From Oscillospiraceae bacterium (GTDB lineage Bacteria; Bacillota; Clostridia; Oscillospirales; Acutalibacteraceae): DNA of 64,000 bases. Shown here piece by piece: positions 20,067 to 28,629 of this stretch. Location: positions 62,001 to 126,000 of the forward strand of contig SVOT01000003.1 in assembly GCA_015066225.1 (NCBI GenBank). The letters are read 5' to 3'. How positions within the stretch are numbered: the stretch's first letter is position 1; the number at the start of each line of letters is the position of its first letter. The position numbers were made by a program, and so were the translations under genes. The notes under the pieces were generated by a model that did not search any database, was not told the DNA's origin, and saw only the letters and a program-made list of their open reading frames with translations.

Positions 20067-20720
20067 TTATTCCTCTAACCAATCTTCCCAATTTGATTCA
20101 AAAATGATGTTGTCTGAAATATCTTGTGAAACAATTTCTTTTTTGTAGATTATTTCAGGATTTGTTATAAACCAAAAAAAAGTTGCAAAGTTTTTATCTT
20201 CGTACCAATAATAAATATCAATTATTTTCTTGTCATCTTGAATCAGAATTGTACCGTTCGCACTTTCCGGCTGCCACAAATGAGACAATCGAACATCTTT
20301 AGGGCACCTAAGCCAAGATATCGAACACGTTGTTTCGTCGCCCAAGTCATAGGTTTTTATTATTCCGTCTGTGAACAAATCTTCTGACCCATCATTATGA
20401 TACACCTGAATTTGACCTCTCACATGTTCAGCTTCAAATTCATAATAACCTAAATCCAAAGAAAGAAATTGCTCTTTATTCTCTCTGAACGAATCGATGT
20501 CAATTCTTGGCTTTACTACAAAAGAACCAAGGGCTAAATAACCAAGAACACCAACCAACAGCAAAGAAAGCACGCTAATTAGAATACCCTTGCGTCGTTT
20601 AGAAGCTATCGAAGAAAATAAATTCACCAAAATAATTATTGGAAGAACGACCAAAGCAAGAATAAATAAACATCTCAAAACACAAAGAATCTGTAGCATT
20701 ACAATTTCAGATGTACTCAT
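20067..20720 (-). CDS. Probable cognate immunity protein for the RHS toxin
   Basis: Hypothetical membrane protein, 217 aa. Two N-terminal hydrophobic segments (IVMLQILCVLRCLFILALVVLPIIILV and GILISVLSLLLVGVLGYLALGSFVV) flank a short basic loop, followed by about 140 residues rich in aromatic and acidic residues. Its ATG overlaps the RHS stop codon (ATGA), so it is translated right after the toxin, as expected for immunity genes of polymorphic toxins. A membrane-anchored immunity protein would make sense against a toxin acting on membrane lipids. No family is recognised; the role rests on position and topology. Confidence 0.7.
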   Translation of the reverse strand: MSTSEIVMLQILCVLRCLFILALVVLPIIILVNLFSSIASKRRKGILISVLSLLLVGVLGYLALGSFVVKPRIDIDSFRENKEQFLSLDLGYYEFEAEHVRGQIQVYHNDGSEDLFTDGIIKTYDLGDETTCSISWLRCPKDVRLSHLWQPESANGTILIQDDKKIIDIYYWYEDKNFATFFWFITNPEIIYKKEIVSQDISDNIIFESNWEDWLEE

Positions 20721-23700
20721 ACCCTCACCCCACTATCTTTGGATAGAATTGAATTGTAGCTTTTCACAAACTCATTTAAGATTGCTTTTGTTCTTTTTTC
20801 TGTTTTTTCTACTTGCTTTAGCCTTTTTTGTACATTATCTGCGCCGCTTCCCAGATGTGACCATCCTAAAACTACAGTAACTCTTGCTTCAATTTGTCCG
20901 TAAAGATTTTTAATATATATTGTCTTTGGAACAGGAAATCTATAACACATATCGCTTGTGTGTGCATACATATCCTGTATCGGGTGAAGTGCATAACCTA
21001 ACGCTATCAAACCCTTTTCTACTGCTGTTTTATATTTTTTTGTACCCTTTTTATAACTCAAAGCCTCTTCAAAATAACTATGTGCTTCTATGCACATAAC
21101 AAGTGATATTATAATCCTGCTATCACTTGTGTCATTTTCGTTCGTATTAAAATGCCACGATTGGTATTCACCTAAAATAGGACTATACTGTCTATCCACA
21201 TCATTGCAATAATACGCTATTGCCTTCGCATTATTTACATTAACACCACATTTTACTGCCCAATAATAAGTTCCATAATAAATTGGGGTTTCATCCTTAC
21301 CTTTACCGCTGATATAATATGGTATTAATTTTCCATTCATTCCCTTGACGTAACGAAGTTTCACCTTAGCTTTATCCTTTTGACTTGGCTCATAATACCC
21401 TGCATGCACATCATAAGCCCACGTACCGGTTGCATCAACATAATTCACCCCATCATTCTCACAATAAGCGAATAAATTGTAAGAAAGAGTTGTGCCTGTT
21501 GCGCCGAGGTAATCCGTGCTGTCTGCGTTGATGAATCTGCAAATATCGGGGTCATAGTATCTTGACTGTAGGTAATACATACCGATATCGTAGTCATAGC
21601 AATAGCCACGGTACGTAAAGGGGTTGACGTTGGAAAGGGTTGCCGCAAGTGCCATACTTTCCATATCAGTTGCGCTGTAGGTTACCTTGCCCCAAGCGGT
21701 GTAGGAATACGTGAGAATAATGCTACCGCTTTCGTCAACAATACCGGTTATATCCCCCTGGCCGTTCTTCAGGTAAAGATACGCTGCGGTGTTGTCAAGA
21801 ATAAATCCCCTTATTTCACCCAAAGAATCATAAATGAATCTTGCCGTATTGGAGGCTCCGTTTGACGTGTAGGTGAGAAGAATCAATCTGCCCTCAGAAT
21901 AAACGTAGTCATAGCGGGCTGTTTCAACACCGTTGGTTTTAACAACCTTGCGGTATCTCATTCCGTCAACGTCGTAGCTGTAGGAAATCTCTTTGTTTCC
22001 CTTTTCGTATTTAACGAGCTCTCTGCCACGCCAACTGAGATTTGCCCCGAGGTAAGATGTGGGGTTGCCGATTTCATCATAAGAAATGGTTTTGTTATTC
22101 AAGCCCGTTAACCTGTCCTCCCAGGTGTCTGCCCCATAAACGAAGCTGTCTGTTGAAACAAGCGTTTCGCCTGTGAGCATTTTTCGGGTAACGATGTTGC
22201 CCTTTGAATCATAGGTGTATTCATAGGTATTTGAGCCCGACACTTCTCTTATAAGCTGCCCTGCTTCATCATAGACATATTGACTTGAACCGTTTAGGCT
22301 CTGAACACCTGAAACGGCAGAAGCGTTTATTATTCTTCCGTTTGAATCATAGGTGTAGCTATAGTTTACTGTGCCCGAATTTTCTCCGCCGATTGTGTTG
22401 TTAAAGGAAGAAACAAGGTTTGTTGTTATATCACCCGTTGCTTTATAACCGTATTGCGAAGAAATTGAAGCATAATCGGTAACAAGAGAATCCTTGGGAT
22501 TCTTCATCATAACCGTTACGGATTCCGTTCTGCCGAACCAGTCTGTTACCGTTTGGGTGCCTATTGTTTTGCCGCCCACAACGGCTTCATATTCAGTTGT
22601 TTTGCCGGTTTCTGCATTGTAATCGCTTTCATAAACGTTGTGAGTATATGAAACGCCGTTTGCGGTTTCTTCGGTTATGCTGATGGGCTGTTCGCTACCA
22701 TCTTCAGAAGAAGCGTCCACTTCAACGTCGGCAATTTGGTAAATTATCTGATTTGTTGAAGCATCGGTAATTACGAGACCGTTTTCGGTATAGGTTATTT
22801 TGTGACCTGTGCCGTTGTCACGAATGCTTCTTAAATTGCCGAGATTGTCATACTCGTAGCTGTAGGTTATTGAGTCACGCTCGCCCTGAACCACGATGTA
22901 TTTTTCAACCGCTGTAACCTCGCCGGTTTTGCCGCTGTATGAATATTTCACCGTGAAATCTTCGTTGGCTGTGTCGCCGAAAACAACGGATAAAACTCTG
23001 CCTCGGTTTTGCTTTGTACCGTAATTGTAGCTTATTAACGGATTTCCGTCAACAAGAATCTTTTTCACCTGACCCCAGCCGTCGTATTCATAGGTATATT
23101 CAACGTTGCCCTGTTGAACCTTTTCCAACAAATCGCCGTCATAGACGTAGCTTATCGCAAGCTCCGTTGCGTTGTTTGCCAAGCCCGTTGCGTTTATTTT
23201 TGCAAGTGTCAGGTAACCCATAGCATTTGACTGATAGGTTGTTGTTTTTTGTGCTGCATCTGTTACGGTTGCCAACGTTCCGTCGATGTTGTAGGAATAG
23301 CCGGTTGAAACGTTGTTTTCATCCGTTTCGGATACAACAAAGTTAAAATCATCCGAATATGTCACCGACGACTGCATATAGCTTTCACCGTCAAAGCTTT
23401 TTGTGGTTTCTGTTTTGCCGTCGTCGCTGAGAGAAACTGTGCCGCTTTGTCTTTTGCACTCAACGCACTCACAGCTTTCTTCACTTTCGCAAGTGCAGGG
23501 GCAATCAATTTCTTCGCACTGTTCGCACACGCAAATGTCTGTGGGCTCAGTTTCGTCAGTGTCGGGTGTTTGTTCATCTGCGGCAGATTTCATATCTTCC
23601 AAAGAAAAGCTGACAGCATCTGTTGCCAACGTCAGCTCCACTCCCGTTACAAATGAATCCTCGGGAACGTTTTTGGCAATTACTGTAACGTCAACGGCCT

Positions 23701-26700
23701 CAACGTCTGCCTTCAAAGCAAAGGATTCCACCGCATACTGCCAGCCGTGGCTTTCGGGTGCAAAATCAACAACAAAATTTTCTGTAACGCTCTGTTGTGT
23801 TGTTTCGGTTAAGCCCGTCGCTTCGTCAACTGCTTCAACATCCTTTGTGTAGGTGTAGGTGACCTTTATCTGTGCGGCGCCGTTTGTTAGCTGTTGGTTA
23901 ACCGATGCATACTGCGCCTGTGCCTCGGAATGAATAAGGTTGTCGTCAAACCAGCCCTTATACCAACCGCCGATGCTGTAAACATCACCCTTTTTGCCAT
24001 TGATTTTAACATTCTGGGTTATTGCCGAAACATTGTCGGAAACTGTGTGGCTGTCGCCTGTCTGCACCAACACGGCAGAGCCGCCGCCAAGAGCTGATGC
24101 ATAAACTTTTTTGCCGTTTATTGTTTCGCTGACTACTTCCGTTTCATTCCAGGCGCTGTCAAGATTAAAGCTGCCGTTTTCAATGAAGTTGTAGCAAGCT
24201 GTGCCGTTGCCTGTTTCAAGCTGGGCACAATCCACATAATAGGAGCCGCTACCGTCTGCAAAGCCGATTTCAACCTTTATGCTTTGCGGCACAAAGCCTG
24301 ACCTCGGAATATATGTAACGGATGCCTGTGTCCAATCCTCGGCTGAAACTACGGTTTCGCTTGCGCTGTAGCCAATGTTTTGGGTAGCCTCGTCTGTGTT
24401 GCCGGATTCGTCCTTTGCGGTTATACGCAAGGTTAAAGACCCTTCGGTAACACTCTTAACGTAAGCCGAAAACGTATAGGCTGCTGTGTTTTCAACCTCA
24501 ACCTCTTGGCTAACAAAGTTAGTTTGGTTGCCCGCACTTGACACAAGGCAAGCGTAATCGCCAAAGCAAGAGTTATCAAACCCGATTACGTTACCCTCAG
24601 AATCCTTTGACGGCTCGGGGGCTGTTGTTCGCTCAAAGGTTCCTGACCAATTTTTCGCCTTTGTGCTGTCGATAAACGAAGCCTCTTCAAAGCTGCCGTT
24701 TGCCAACAGGTTTTCTGACGCTATCCGCCATTTGCTGACGCTGAAAACGCTTTCGTCGTTTTCAAGACCGTTATCTGCCTTATAGTAGTTGCCGGCATCG
24801 TCAAAGGTATATGCCAAAAGTCCGTTTTTAGCAAATTGGTATGTCTGAGTTCCGTTAAACTCATCTGCAATTTTAACCTGTGAATTTCCCAAATCGGTTA
24901 ACTGAATGGTGTTTCCCAAGGTTGTGCCCGCATACTCCGAAGCTGCCGTGACCTTGCCTAAGCTGTCATAGGTGTAATTGATTTTGTAATCATCTATGCT
25001 GTTAACACTTGTAAGGTTGCCTGCAGAATCGTATGTGTAGGCTACACTTTCGCCGTCGGGATACGTAACACCTGTGAGATTATTGTTTGAATCATAGGCA
25101 TAGCTGACCTTGAGCGGTGTATTTGTTGTGCCGCCCGTTATTTGCCCGTTTGTTGCAGAAAGACAGTTGATTTCACTCAACAAGCCCGTTGTTTCACTGT
25201 AAACAAAATCATATTTTCTGCCTATGCCGTCTGTAATATAATCAATTTTAAAATCATCTGTATAATGGATATCTATTCTTTCTGAATTTTCGCCGTCTTC
25301 TGTTTCGCTTTCACGAATAGCCGTGGCAATTCCCATTTCGTTGAAATAGGTTGCATATCCACCCGGGGATATGAGCCTGATATTTTCAAAGGATGGGTCA
25401 GAATCGGAATCGACCAATTCAAGCATATATCCGCTGTTTTGGTTTTCGGGTTCCTCGAATTCGTAGACTGTTTCGTCGTCTTCGGTTGTGGTTGTCAAAT
25501 TGAAATCCAAAACCGTGCCCTCGCCTGTGTAAACCTGGTAAGAAGTGTCAGAAAAAGCCAATACCGCTTGTATATATGACGGAACCCATTTGTTGCCGTA
25601 GCAAAGATTTACAGAATACTCTTCAAGATCATATATATTTACTAAAATCTCTTTGAGCCTGTTGTAGGCGGCGTCATAATTAAACGAAATATCAACAGGC
25701 AATATTCTGCCGCCGAGGGTTAAATCACTTCTGTAAAGCGACAAGCCCCGTGAAAACTTGTTTATATTTACCATGCCCGCTCTGCCCACATCCTGAGCCA
25801 AATTCTCTTGTGAAGCGGAGCTACCGCCTGTGTCAACATAATTCACACAACAAACTGTGTTGAATGTGTATGTTGTAATTCCCTGTGTTCTTGTGGCATC
25901 TAACAACACAGCAACGTTGGTTTCTGTGTTTTCATCGGGCAAAAGGGTAAATCCGTTATTTTCTTCGCCAGAAAGCCAACCCTTGAAAAGCTCGGTTATG
26001 TTAAAATACATAGCTATTTGCTCTGTGCTTTCAAGACCAATGAAGCTATCTATTATTTCGTTACCGTAAAAGCCGTTGTTGCCCGATTCGGAATAGACGC
26101 TGTTATATGTAACGGTGTCAACATCCCACGGAGTTGTTATTTCTTTGAGAAGCACATTGCTGCTTGTTTTAAACAAGGCACTGCAAACGTAATCAACGTC
26201 GGTTATAACAACACTGGGGGCTTTAAAACAGTCAAATGCATCCATATTAAATTTAACAAGAATCTCTGCATTCTCTTCTGTGTTGCAAACAAAGCCGTTT
26301 TCGCTATTCACAAAATTTGTCTCGCTGTTGTCGCCGTTTCGTATAACCGTGTCTTCAATGAAAGCTCCGTTTGAAGAGGGCACGCAAATAACCGGGTCAA
26401 TAGTTACCGGGTACGCCCTTTCGGAAGCTTCAAGCCACTCCTGCGATGGAGTGTAGGTTAAGGTTAAAACTTCTTTTTCCGTGTTTTCTGCGGTTACTGT
26501 AATATCATAAGAATCCGCCCCCGAAGCATCGGTCATAACCGGTGCGGGAATTTCAAAAACCTTTTCGTTTTTGCTGTTTGTAAAAAGAAGATTATTGTTG
26601 CTGTCAAACGTTGCAACAAGGTCGCCTTTTTCAATATCAAACGAATATGTTTCTTTTAAGCTTTCTTTGTTGTGAACTATAATGTTCTCTTTTATAAATT

Positions 26701-27280
26701 GCGGTGTAACGATATATTCTACGTCTGTATCGGGATTTATTTCTTCATAAGTGATTCCCGAAACTGTCTGTGCCAAATCTTCGGCAATTTCGTCTGTGGC
26801 TTGAGATTCCTCTACCACAGCGGTGCTGTTTTCGACACCGTTAACGCTGAACGCCAATGACTCGCCACCGTTAACGACGGTGATTTTTTCATCCTCCGCC
26901 ATCGTCTGCGGAAACAGGACGTCAAATGTGCCATCAACGTTTTTTATCGTTTCATCCGTTGCTTCAAGTGTATTGTTTATTTCTTTCCATTCGCCATTTT
27001 CATATGAATGAAGTGGCATTTGTGAAATCACGGTGGTGAAGGAGCCATCGACGAGTTTATAGGTTTTTGAAAATTCATCTCTTTTTTCATATACTTCGCC
27101 AATGACGCCGGTGGGTAAAGAATCTGTTTCTACTGTTTCACCAAGTAGCTTATCTTCGTACTCTTTTTGTGTGTTTTGTTCGTTTACCTCTGCGGCAAAA
27201 ACAGGGGTTGAAACTGAAAAAACGCTGATTAACATCAAAACAACTAAAAAAACCGATAAATATTTTTTAATTATTTTCAT
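20717..27280 (-). CDS. Secreted RHS-repeat polymorphic toxin with phospholipase C-like tip
   Basis: Very large protein, 2187 aa, in order: signal peptide (MKIIKKYLSVFLVVLMLISV...FAAE); a beta-rich N-terminal region with a DNRLRE-like domain (about 290-480); the start of the RHS shell near residue 505 (NINKFSRGLSLYRSDLTLGG); YD repeats (about 640-840); two carbohydrate-binding-like modules, each opening N-G-S-F (about 857 and 1033); a Cys-rich knot (about 1246-1275, CVCEQCEEIDCPCTC); more YD repeats; the RHS core (about 1780-1952, ending in YLGATGTTLSYNLF and ENDG); and a variable 235-residue tip. The tip resembles zinc phospholipase C/Het-C-type domains. Expected role: contact-dependent or secreted toxin against competitors. 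GGAGG precedes the ATG. The RHS call is firm, the toxin activity predicted. Confidence 0.93.
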   Translation of the reverse strand: MKIIKKYLSVFLVVLMLISVFSVSTPVFAAEVNEQNTQKEYEDKLLGETVETDSLPTGVIGEVYEKRDEFSKTYKLVDGSFTTVISQMPLHSYENGEWKEINNTLEATDETIKNVDGTFDVLFPQTMAEDEKITVVNGGESLAFSVNGVENSTAVVEESQATDEIAEDLAQTVSGITYEEINPDTDVEYIVTPQFIKENIIVHNKESLKETYSFDIEKGDLVATFDSNNNLLFTNSKNEKVFEIPAPVMTDASGADSYDITVTAENTEKEVLTLTYTPSQEWLEASERAYPVTIDPVICVPSSNGAFIEDTVIRNGDNSETNFVNSENGFVCNTEENAEILVKFNMDAFDCFKAPSVVITDVDYVCSALFKTSSNVLLKEITTPWDVDTVTYNSVYSESGNNGFYGNEIIDSFIGLESTEQIAMYFNITELFKGWLSGEENNGFTLLPDENTETNVAVLLDATRTQGITTYTFNTVCCVNYVDTGGSSASQENLAQDVGRAGMVNINKFSRGLSLYRSDLTLGGRILPVDISFNYDAAYNRLKEILVNIYDLEEYSVNLCYGNKWVPSYIQAVLAFSDTSYQVYTGEGTVLDFNLTTTTEDDETVYEFEEPENQNSGYMLELVDSDSDPSFENIRLISPGGYATYFNEMGIATAIRESETEDGENSERIDIHYTDDFKIDYITDGIGRKYDFVYSETTGLLSEINCLSATNGQITGGTTNTPLKVSYAYDSNNNLTGVTYPDGESVAYTYDSAGNLTSVNSIDDYKINYTYDSLGKVTAASEYAGTTLGNTIQLTDLGNSQVKIADEFNGTQTYQFAKNGLLAYTFDDAGNYYKADNGLENDESVFSVSKWRIASENLLANGSFEEASFIDSTKAKNWSGTFERTTAPEPSKDSEGNVIGFDNSCFGDYACLVSSAGNQTNFVSQEVEVENTAAYTFSAYVKSVTEGSLTLRITAKDESGNTDEATQNIGYSASETVVSAEDWTQASVTYIPRSGFVPQSIKVEIGFADGSGSYYVDCAQLETGNGTACYNFIENGSFNLDSAWNETEVVSETINGKKVYASALGGGSAVLVQTGDSHTVSDNVSAITQNVKINGKKGDVYSIGGWYKGWFDDNLIHSEAQAQYASVNQQLTNGAAQIKVTYTYTKDVEAVDEATGLTETTQQSVTENFVVDFAPESHGWQYAVESFALKADVEAVDVTVIAKNVPEDSFVTGVELTLATDAVSFSLEDMKSAADEQTPDTDETEPTDICVCEQCEEIDCPCTCESEESCECVECKRQSGTVSLSDDGKTETTKSFDGESYMQSSVTYSDDFNFVVSETDENNVSTGYSYNIDGTLATVTDAAQKTTTYQSNAMGYLTLAKINATGLANNATELAISYVYDGDLLEKVQQGNVEYTYEYDGWGQVKKILVDGNPLISYNYGTKQNRGRVLSVVFGDTANEDFTVKYSYSGKTGEVTAVEKYIVVQGERDSITYSYEYDNLGNLRSIRDNGTGHKITYTENGLVITDASTNQIIYQIADVEVDASSEDGSEQPISITEETANGVSYTHNVYESDYNAETGKTTEYEAVVGGKTIGTQTVTDWFGRTESVTVMMKNPKDSLVTDYASISSQYGYKATGDITTNLVSSFNNTIGGENSGTVNYSYTYDSNGRIINASAVSGVQSLNGSSQYVYDEAGQLIREVSGSNTYEYTYDSKGNIVTRKMLTGETLVSTDSFVYGADTWEDRLTGLNNKTISYDEIGNPTSYLGANLSWRGRELVKYEKGNKEISYSYDVDGMRYRKVVKTNGVETARYDYVYSEGRLILLTYTSNGASNTARFIYDSLGEIRGFILDNTAAYLYLKNGQGDITGIVDESGSIILTYSYTAWGKVTYSATDMESMALAATLSNVNPFTYRGYCYDYDIGMYYLQSRYYDPDICRFINADSTDYLGATGTTLSYNLFAYCENDGVNYVDATGTWAYDVHAGYYEPSQKDKAKVKLRYVKGMNGKLIPYYISGKGKDETPIYYGTYYWAVKCGVNVNNAKAIAYYCNDVDRQYSPILGEYQSWHFNTNENDTSDSRIIISLVMCIEAHSYFEEALSYKKGTKKYKTAVEKGLIALGYALHPIQDMYAHTSDMCYRFPVPKTIYIKNLYGQIEARVTVVLGWSHLGSGADNVQKRLKQVEKTEKRTKAILNEFVKSYNSILSKDSGVRV
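20720..21424 (-). other. RHS C-terminal tip: predicted zinc-dependent phospholipase C-like toxin domain
   Basis: Residues 1953-2187, beyond the RHS core boundary (ENDGVNYVDATG). Candidate zinc ligands appear in order: D2029 (NDVDRQYSP), H2043 (SWHFN), H2067 (EAHSYF), H2099 and D2103 with H2107 (ALHPIQDMYAH), then H2142 (WSHLGSG). The 14-residue spacing from D2029 to H2043 equals the D55-H69 spacing of Bacillus cereus phospholipase C, and HxxxD matches H118/D122. The ALHPIQDxYAH string is the hallmark of Het-C/PLC-type domains in many RHS tips. The DNA looks more AT-rich than the core. A nuclease of the related S1/P1 fold is the main alternative. Confidence 0.65.
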
Positions 27281-27592
27281 TCTCTTACCTCCTGACTTTT
27301 TACGTGCCTACATTCTACCGTGTTATTTTCTTGCCGTTTCACCCGCCTTTCTGATTCACTCTGTTTTTAGCTTTCACTTATATATGAAAAAAATTTCAAT
27401 ATTACTACAATTTTTTTGAAAAAAATTTTTATTTTTTGCAGATTTGTATGGTTGCACAAATACGCACACCGAGAATTGTGCAAAACATAAAAGCGGGACG
27501 GTCAAGACCCGCCCCATTTTTAGTTGCCACTTGCAATTTGCCACTTGCAACTTATATGAAAAATGACTTCTGCGCTGAAGCAAGGAAAAAGT
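27281..27592. repeat. RHS upstream region with palindromic repeat fragments
   Basis: About 310 bp without a gene, upstream of RHS and downstream of the DUF2804 terminator. An AT-rich stretch (27375-27435) probably carries the RHS promoter, though no clean -35/-10 pair stands out. An 8 bp inverted repeat, TTGCACAA/TTGTGCAA, lies at about 27454-27479. The hairpin GCGGGACGGTCAAGACCCGC (27493-27512) and TTGCCACTTGCAA units (27533-27553) belong to the repeat family seen at 17.9 kb. Confidence 0.7.
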
Positions 27593-27615
27593 TCACCATT
27601 TGTGGTGAACTTTTT
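27586..27615 (-). terminator. Terminator overlapping the DUF2804 stop codon
   Basis: A 13 bp perfect stem, AAAAAGTTCACCA with TGGTGAACTTTTT, closes a four-base loop. On the minus strand the last codons (K-V-H-H-K-W) form one arm and the loop, and the TGA stop lies inside the second arm. It should end the uvrB-uvrA-M28-DUF2804 transcript. Confidence 0.85.
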
Positions 27616-28627
27616 CGTGAAATCCTATAACGTTTTCAATTTTAAGAACAGTTCCGTCATCAAGGGTAACGGTGCCGTTAAGAACGCCGAAAAGCTTATC
27701 TGCCTTTTCGCAGATAACGCCGGCGCTTATGTTGGTGTGGTCGTTAAAGAAAGGCTTGAAGGTCATATTCCAACGGTTGTCATTGGAGGTAAGCTTCCAT
27801 TCATCCATTGGGTTTGTGTCGGGCATACCGAAATCAACCAAATCAAGCTTGCGACATTTGCCGTCATAAAAAATCATATTTTCGCTTGCGTTTGAGGTGT
27901 CACCAAAGCCGTAGCCGATATTATAGCCAAAGGGCTTGCCGTCAACATAGCCGCAGCCGATGCCCCAAAACCAGGTGTTGTCATATGTCCACACTCCTCT
28001 GCCCCAGTCAAGGATGCCGAAATCCCTTGAGGCATCGAAGGTGTATGTTCTGCCCTTGACCTTGACGTAACCGCTTGCATTCATACAAGTGATTTTTTGG
28101 TTATAGTAGAAGGATTTTTTATCCTCCCGCCAAGGGGTTGCAATAACCATTGTATCCATCGGAGGCTGAGTGAGAAAAACGTCTGCCTCAAGCTCGGTGT
28201 GGTTAAAGCATTTGTCGTATTTACAGTAAAGACGTCTGCCGTCCTGTGTGCGGTCGATATGATAATCGCAGGTTTTGGATTTAAAAGAAATGTCGCCTGT
28301 TTCACTTGTTAAGGGAAGATTCATTTTGCCGTTGGGCATAAGCTGAACCTCGGTGCAATCAAATTTCTCTTTAGTTTCAAAATCGAAAACCGTGCAACAG
28401 ACAAGCCCCATATAGCGGTTATCGGCAAAGGTGAATGAAAGGGCATATTTACCCTCGCTGTTCATTATGAGGTAATAATCCCACTCTTTGAGGCGCTTCC
28501 TTTTGCTTTTGGCAACCATTTCGGGTGCATAGTCAAACACAAGAGAATTTGCCCAACCGGGCTCACGAAGAACACCGTCTTTGTCAAGAAGGGGTCCGTT
28601 GCCTGTAATTTTATGATTTTTGTTCAT
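27593..28627 (-). CDS. DUF2804 family protein
   Basis: Hypothetical protein, 344 aa, with the DUF2804 pattern: an opening like TGNGPLLDKDGVLREPGWA, YLIMNSEGKYALSFTFADNRY, then RDFGILDWGRGVWTYDNTWFWGIG and FGYNIGYGFGDTS. No signal peptide is seen. The fold is probably beta-rich, reminiscent of lipocalin-like or AttH-type domains, and no enzymatic function is established that I know of. It starts 2 nt after the M28 gene stop, so it is translated as part of that unit. Its last codons are folded into the operon terminator. Confidence 0.85.
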   Translation of the reverse strand: MNKNHKITGNGPLLDKDGVLREPGWANSLVFDYAPEMVAKSKRKRLKEWDYYLIMNSEGKYALSFTFADNRYMGLVCCTVFDFETKEKFDCTEVQLMPNGKMNLPLTSETGDISFKSKTCDYHIDRTQDGRRLYCKYDKCFNHTELEADVFLTQPPMDTMVIATPWREDKKSFYYNQKITCMNASGYVKVKGRTYTFDASRDFGILDWGRGVWTYDNTWFWGIGCGYVDGKPFGYNIGYGFGDTSNASENMIFYDGKCRKLDLVDFGMPDTNPMDEWKLTSNDNRWNMTFKPFFNDHTNISAGVICEKADKLFGVLNGTVTLDDGTVLKIENVIGFHEKVHHKW

Positions 28628-28629
28628 AA

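Noticed and set aside
23403-23852. 149 aa ORF inside the RHS gene
   Set aside because: It is antisense to the Cys-rich and CBM-like RHS region; Ser/Val-rich shadow translation with no signals.
27454-27479. TTGCACAA inverted repeat as an operator for the RHS gene
   Set aside because: It is about 170 bp upstream of the start with no clear promoter next to it; may be chance in AT-rich DNA.
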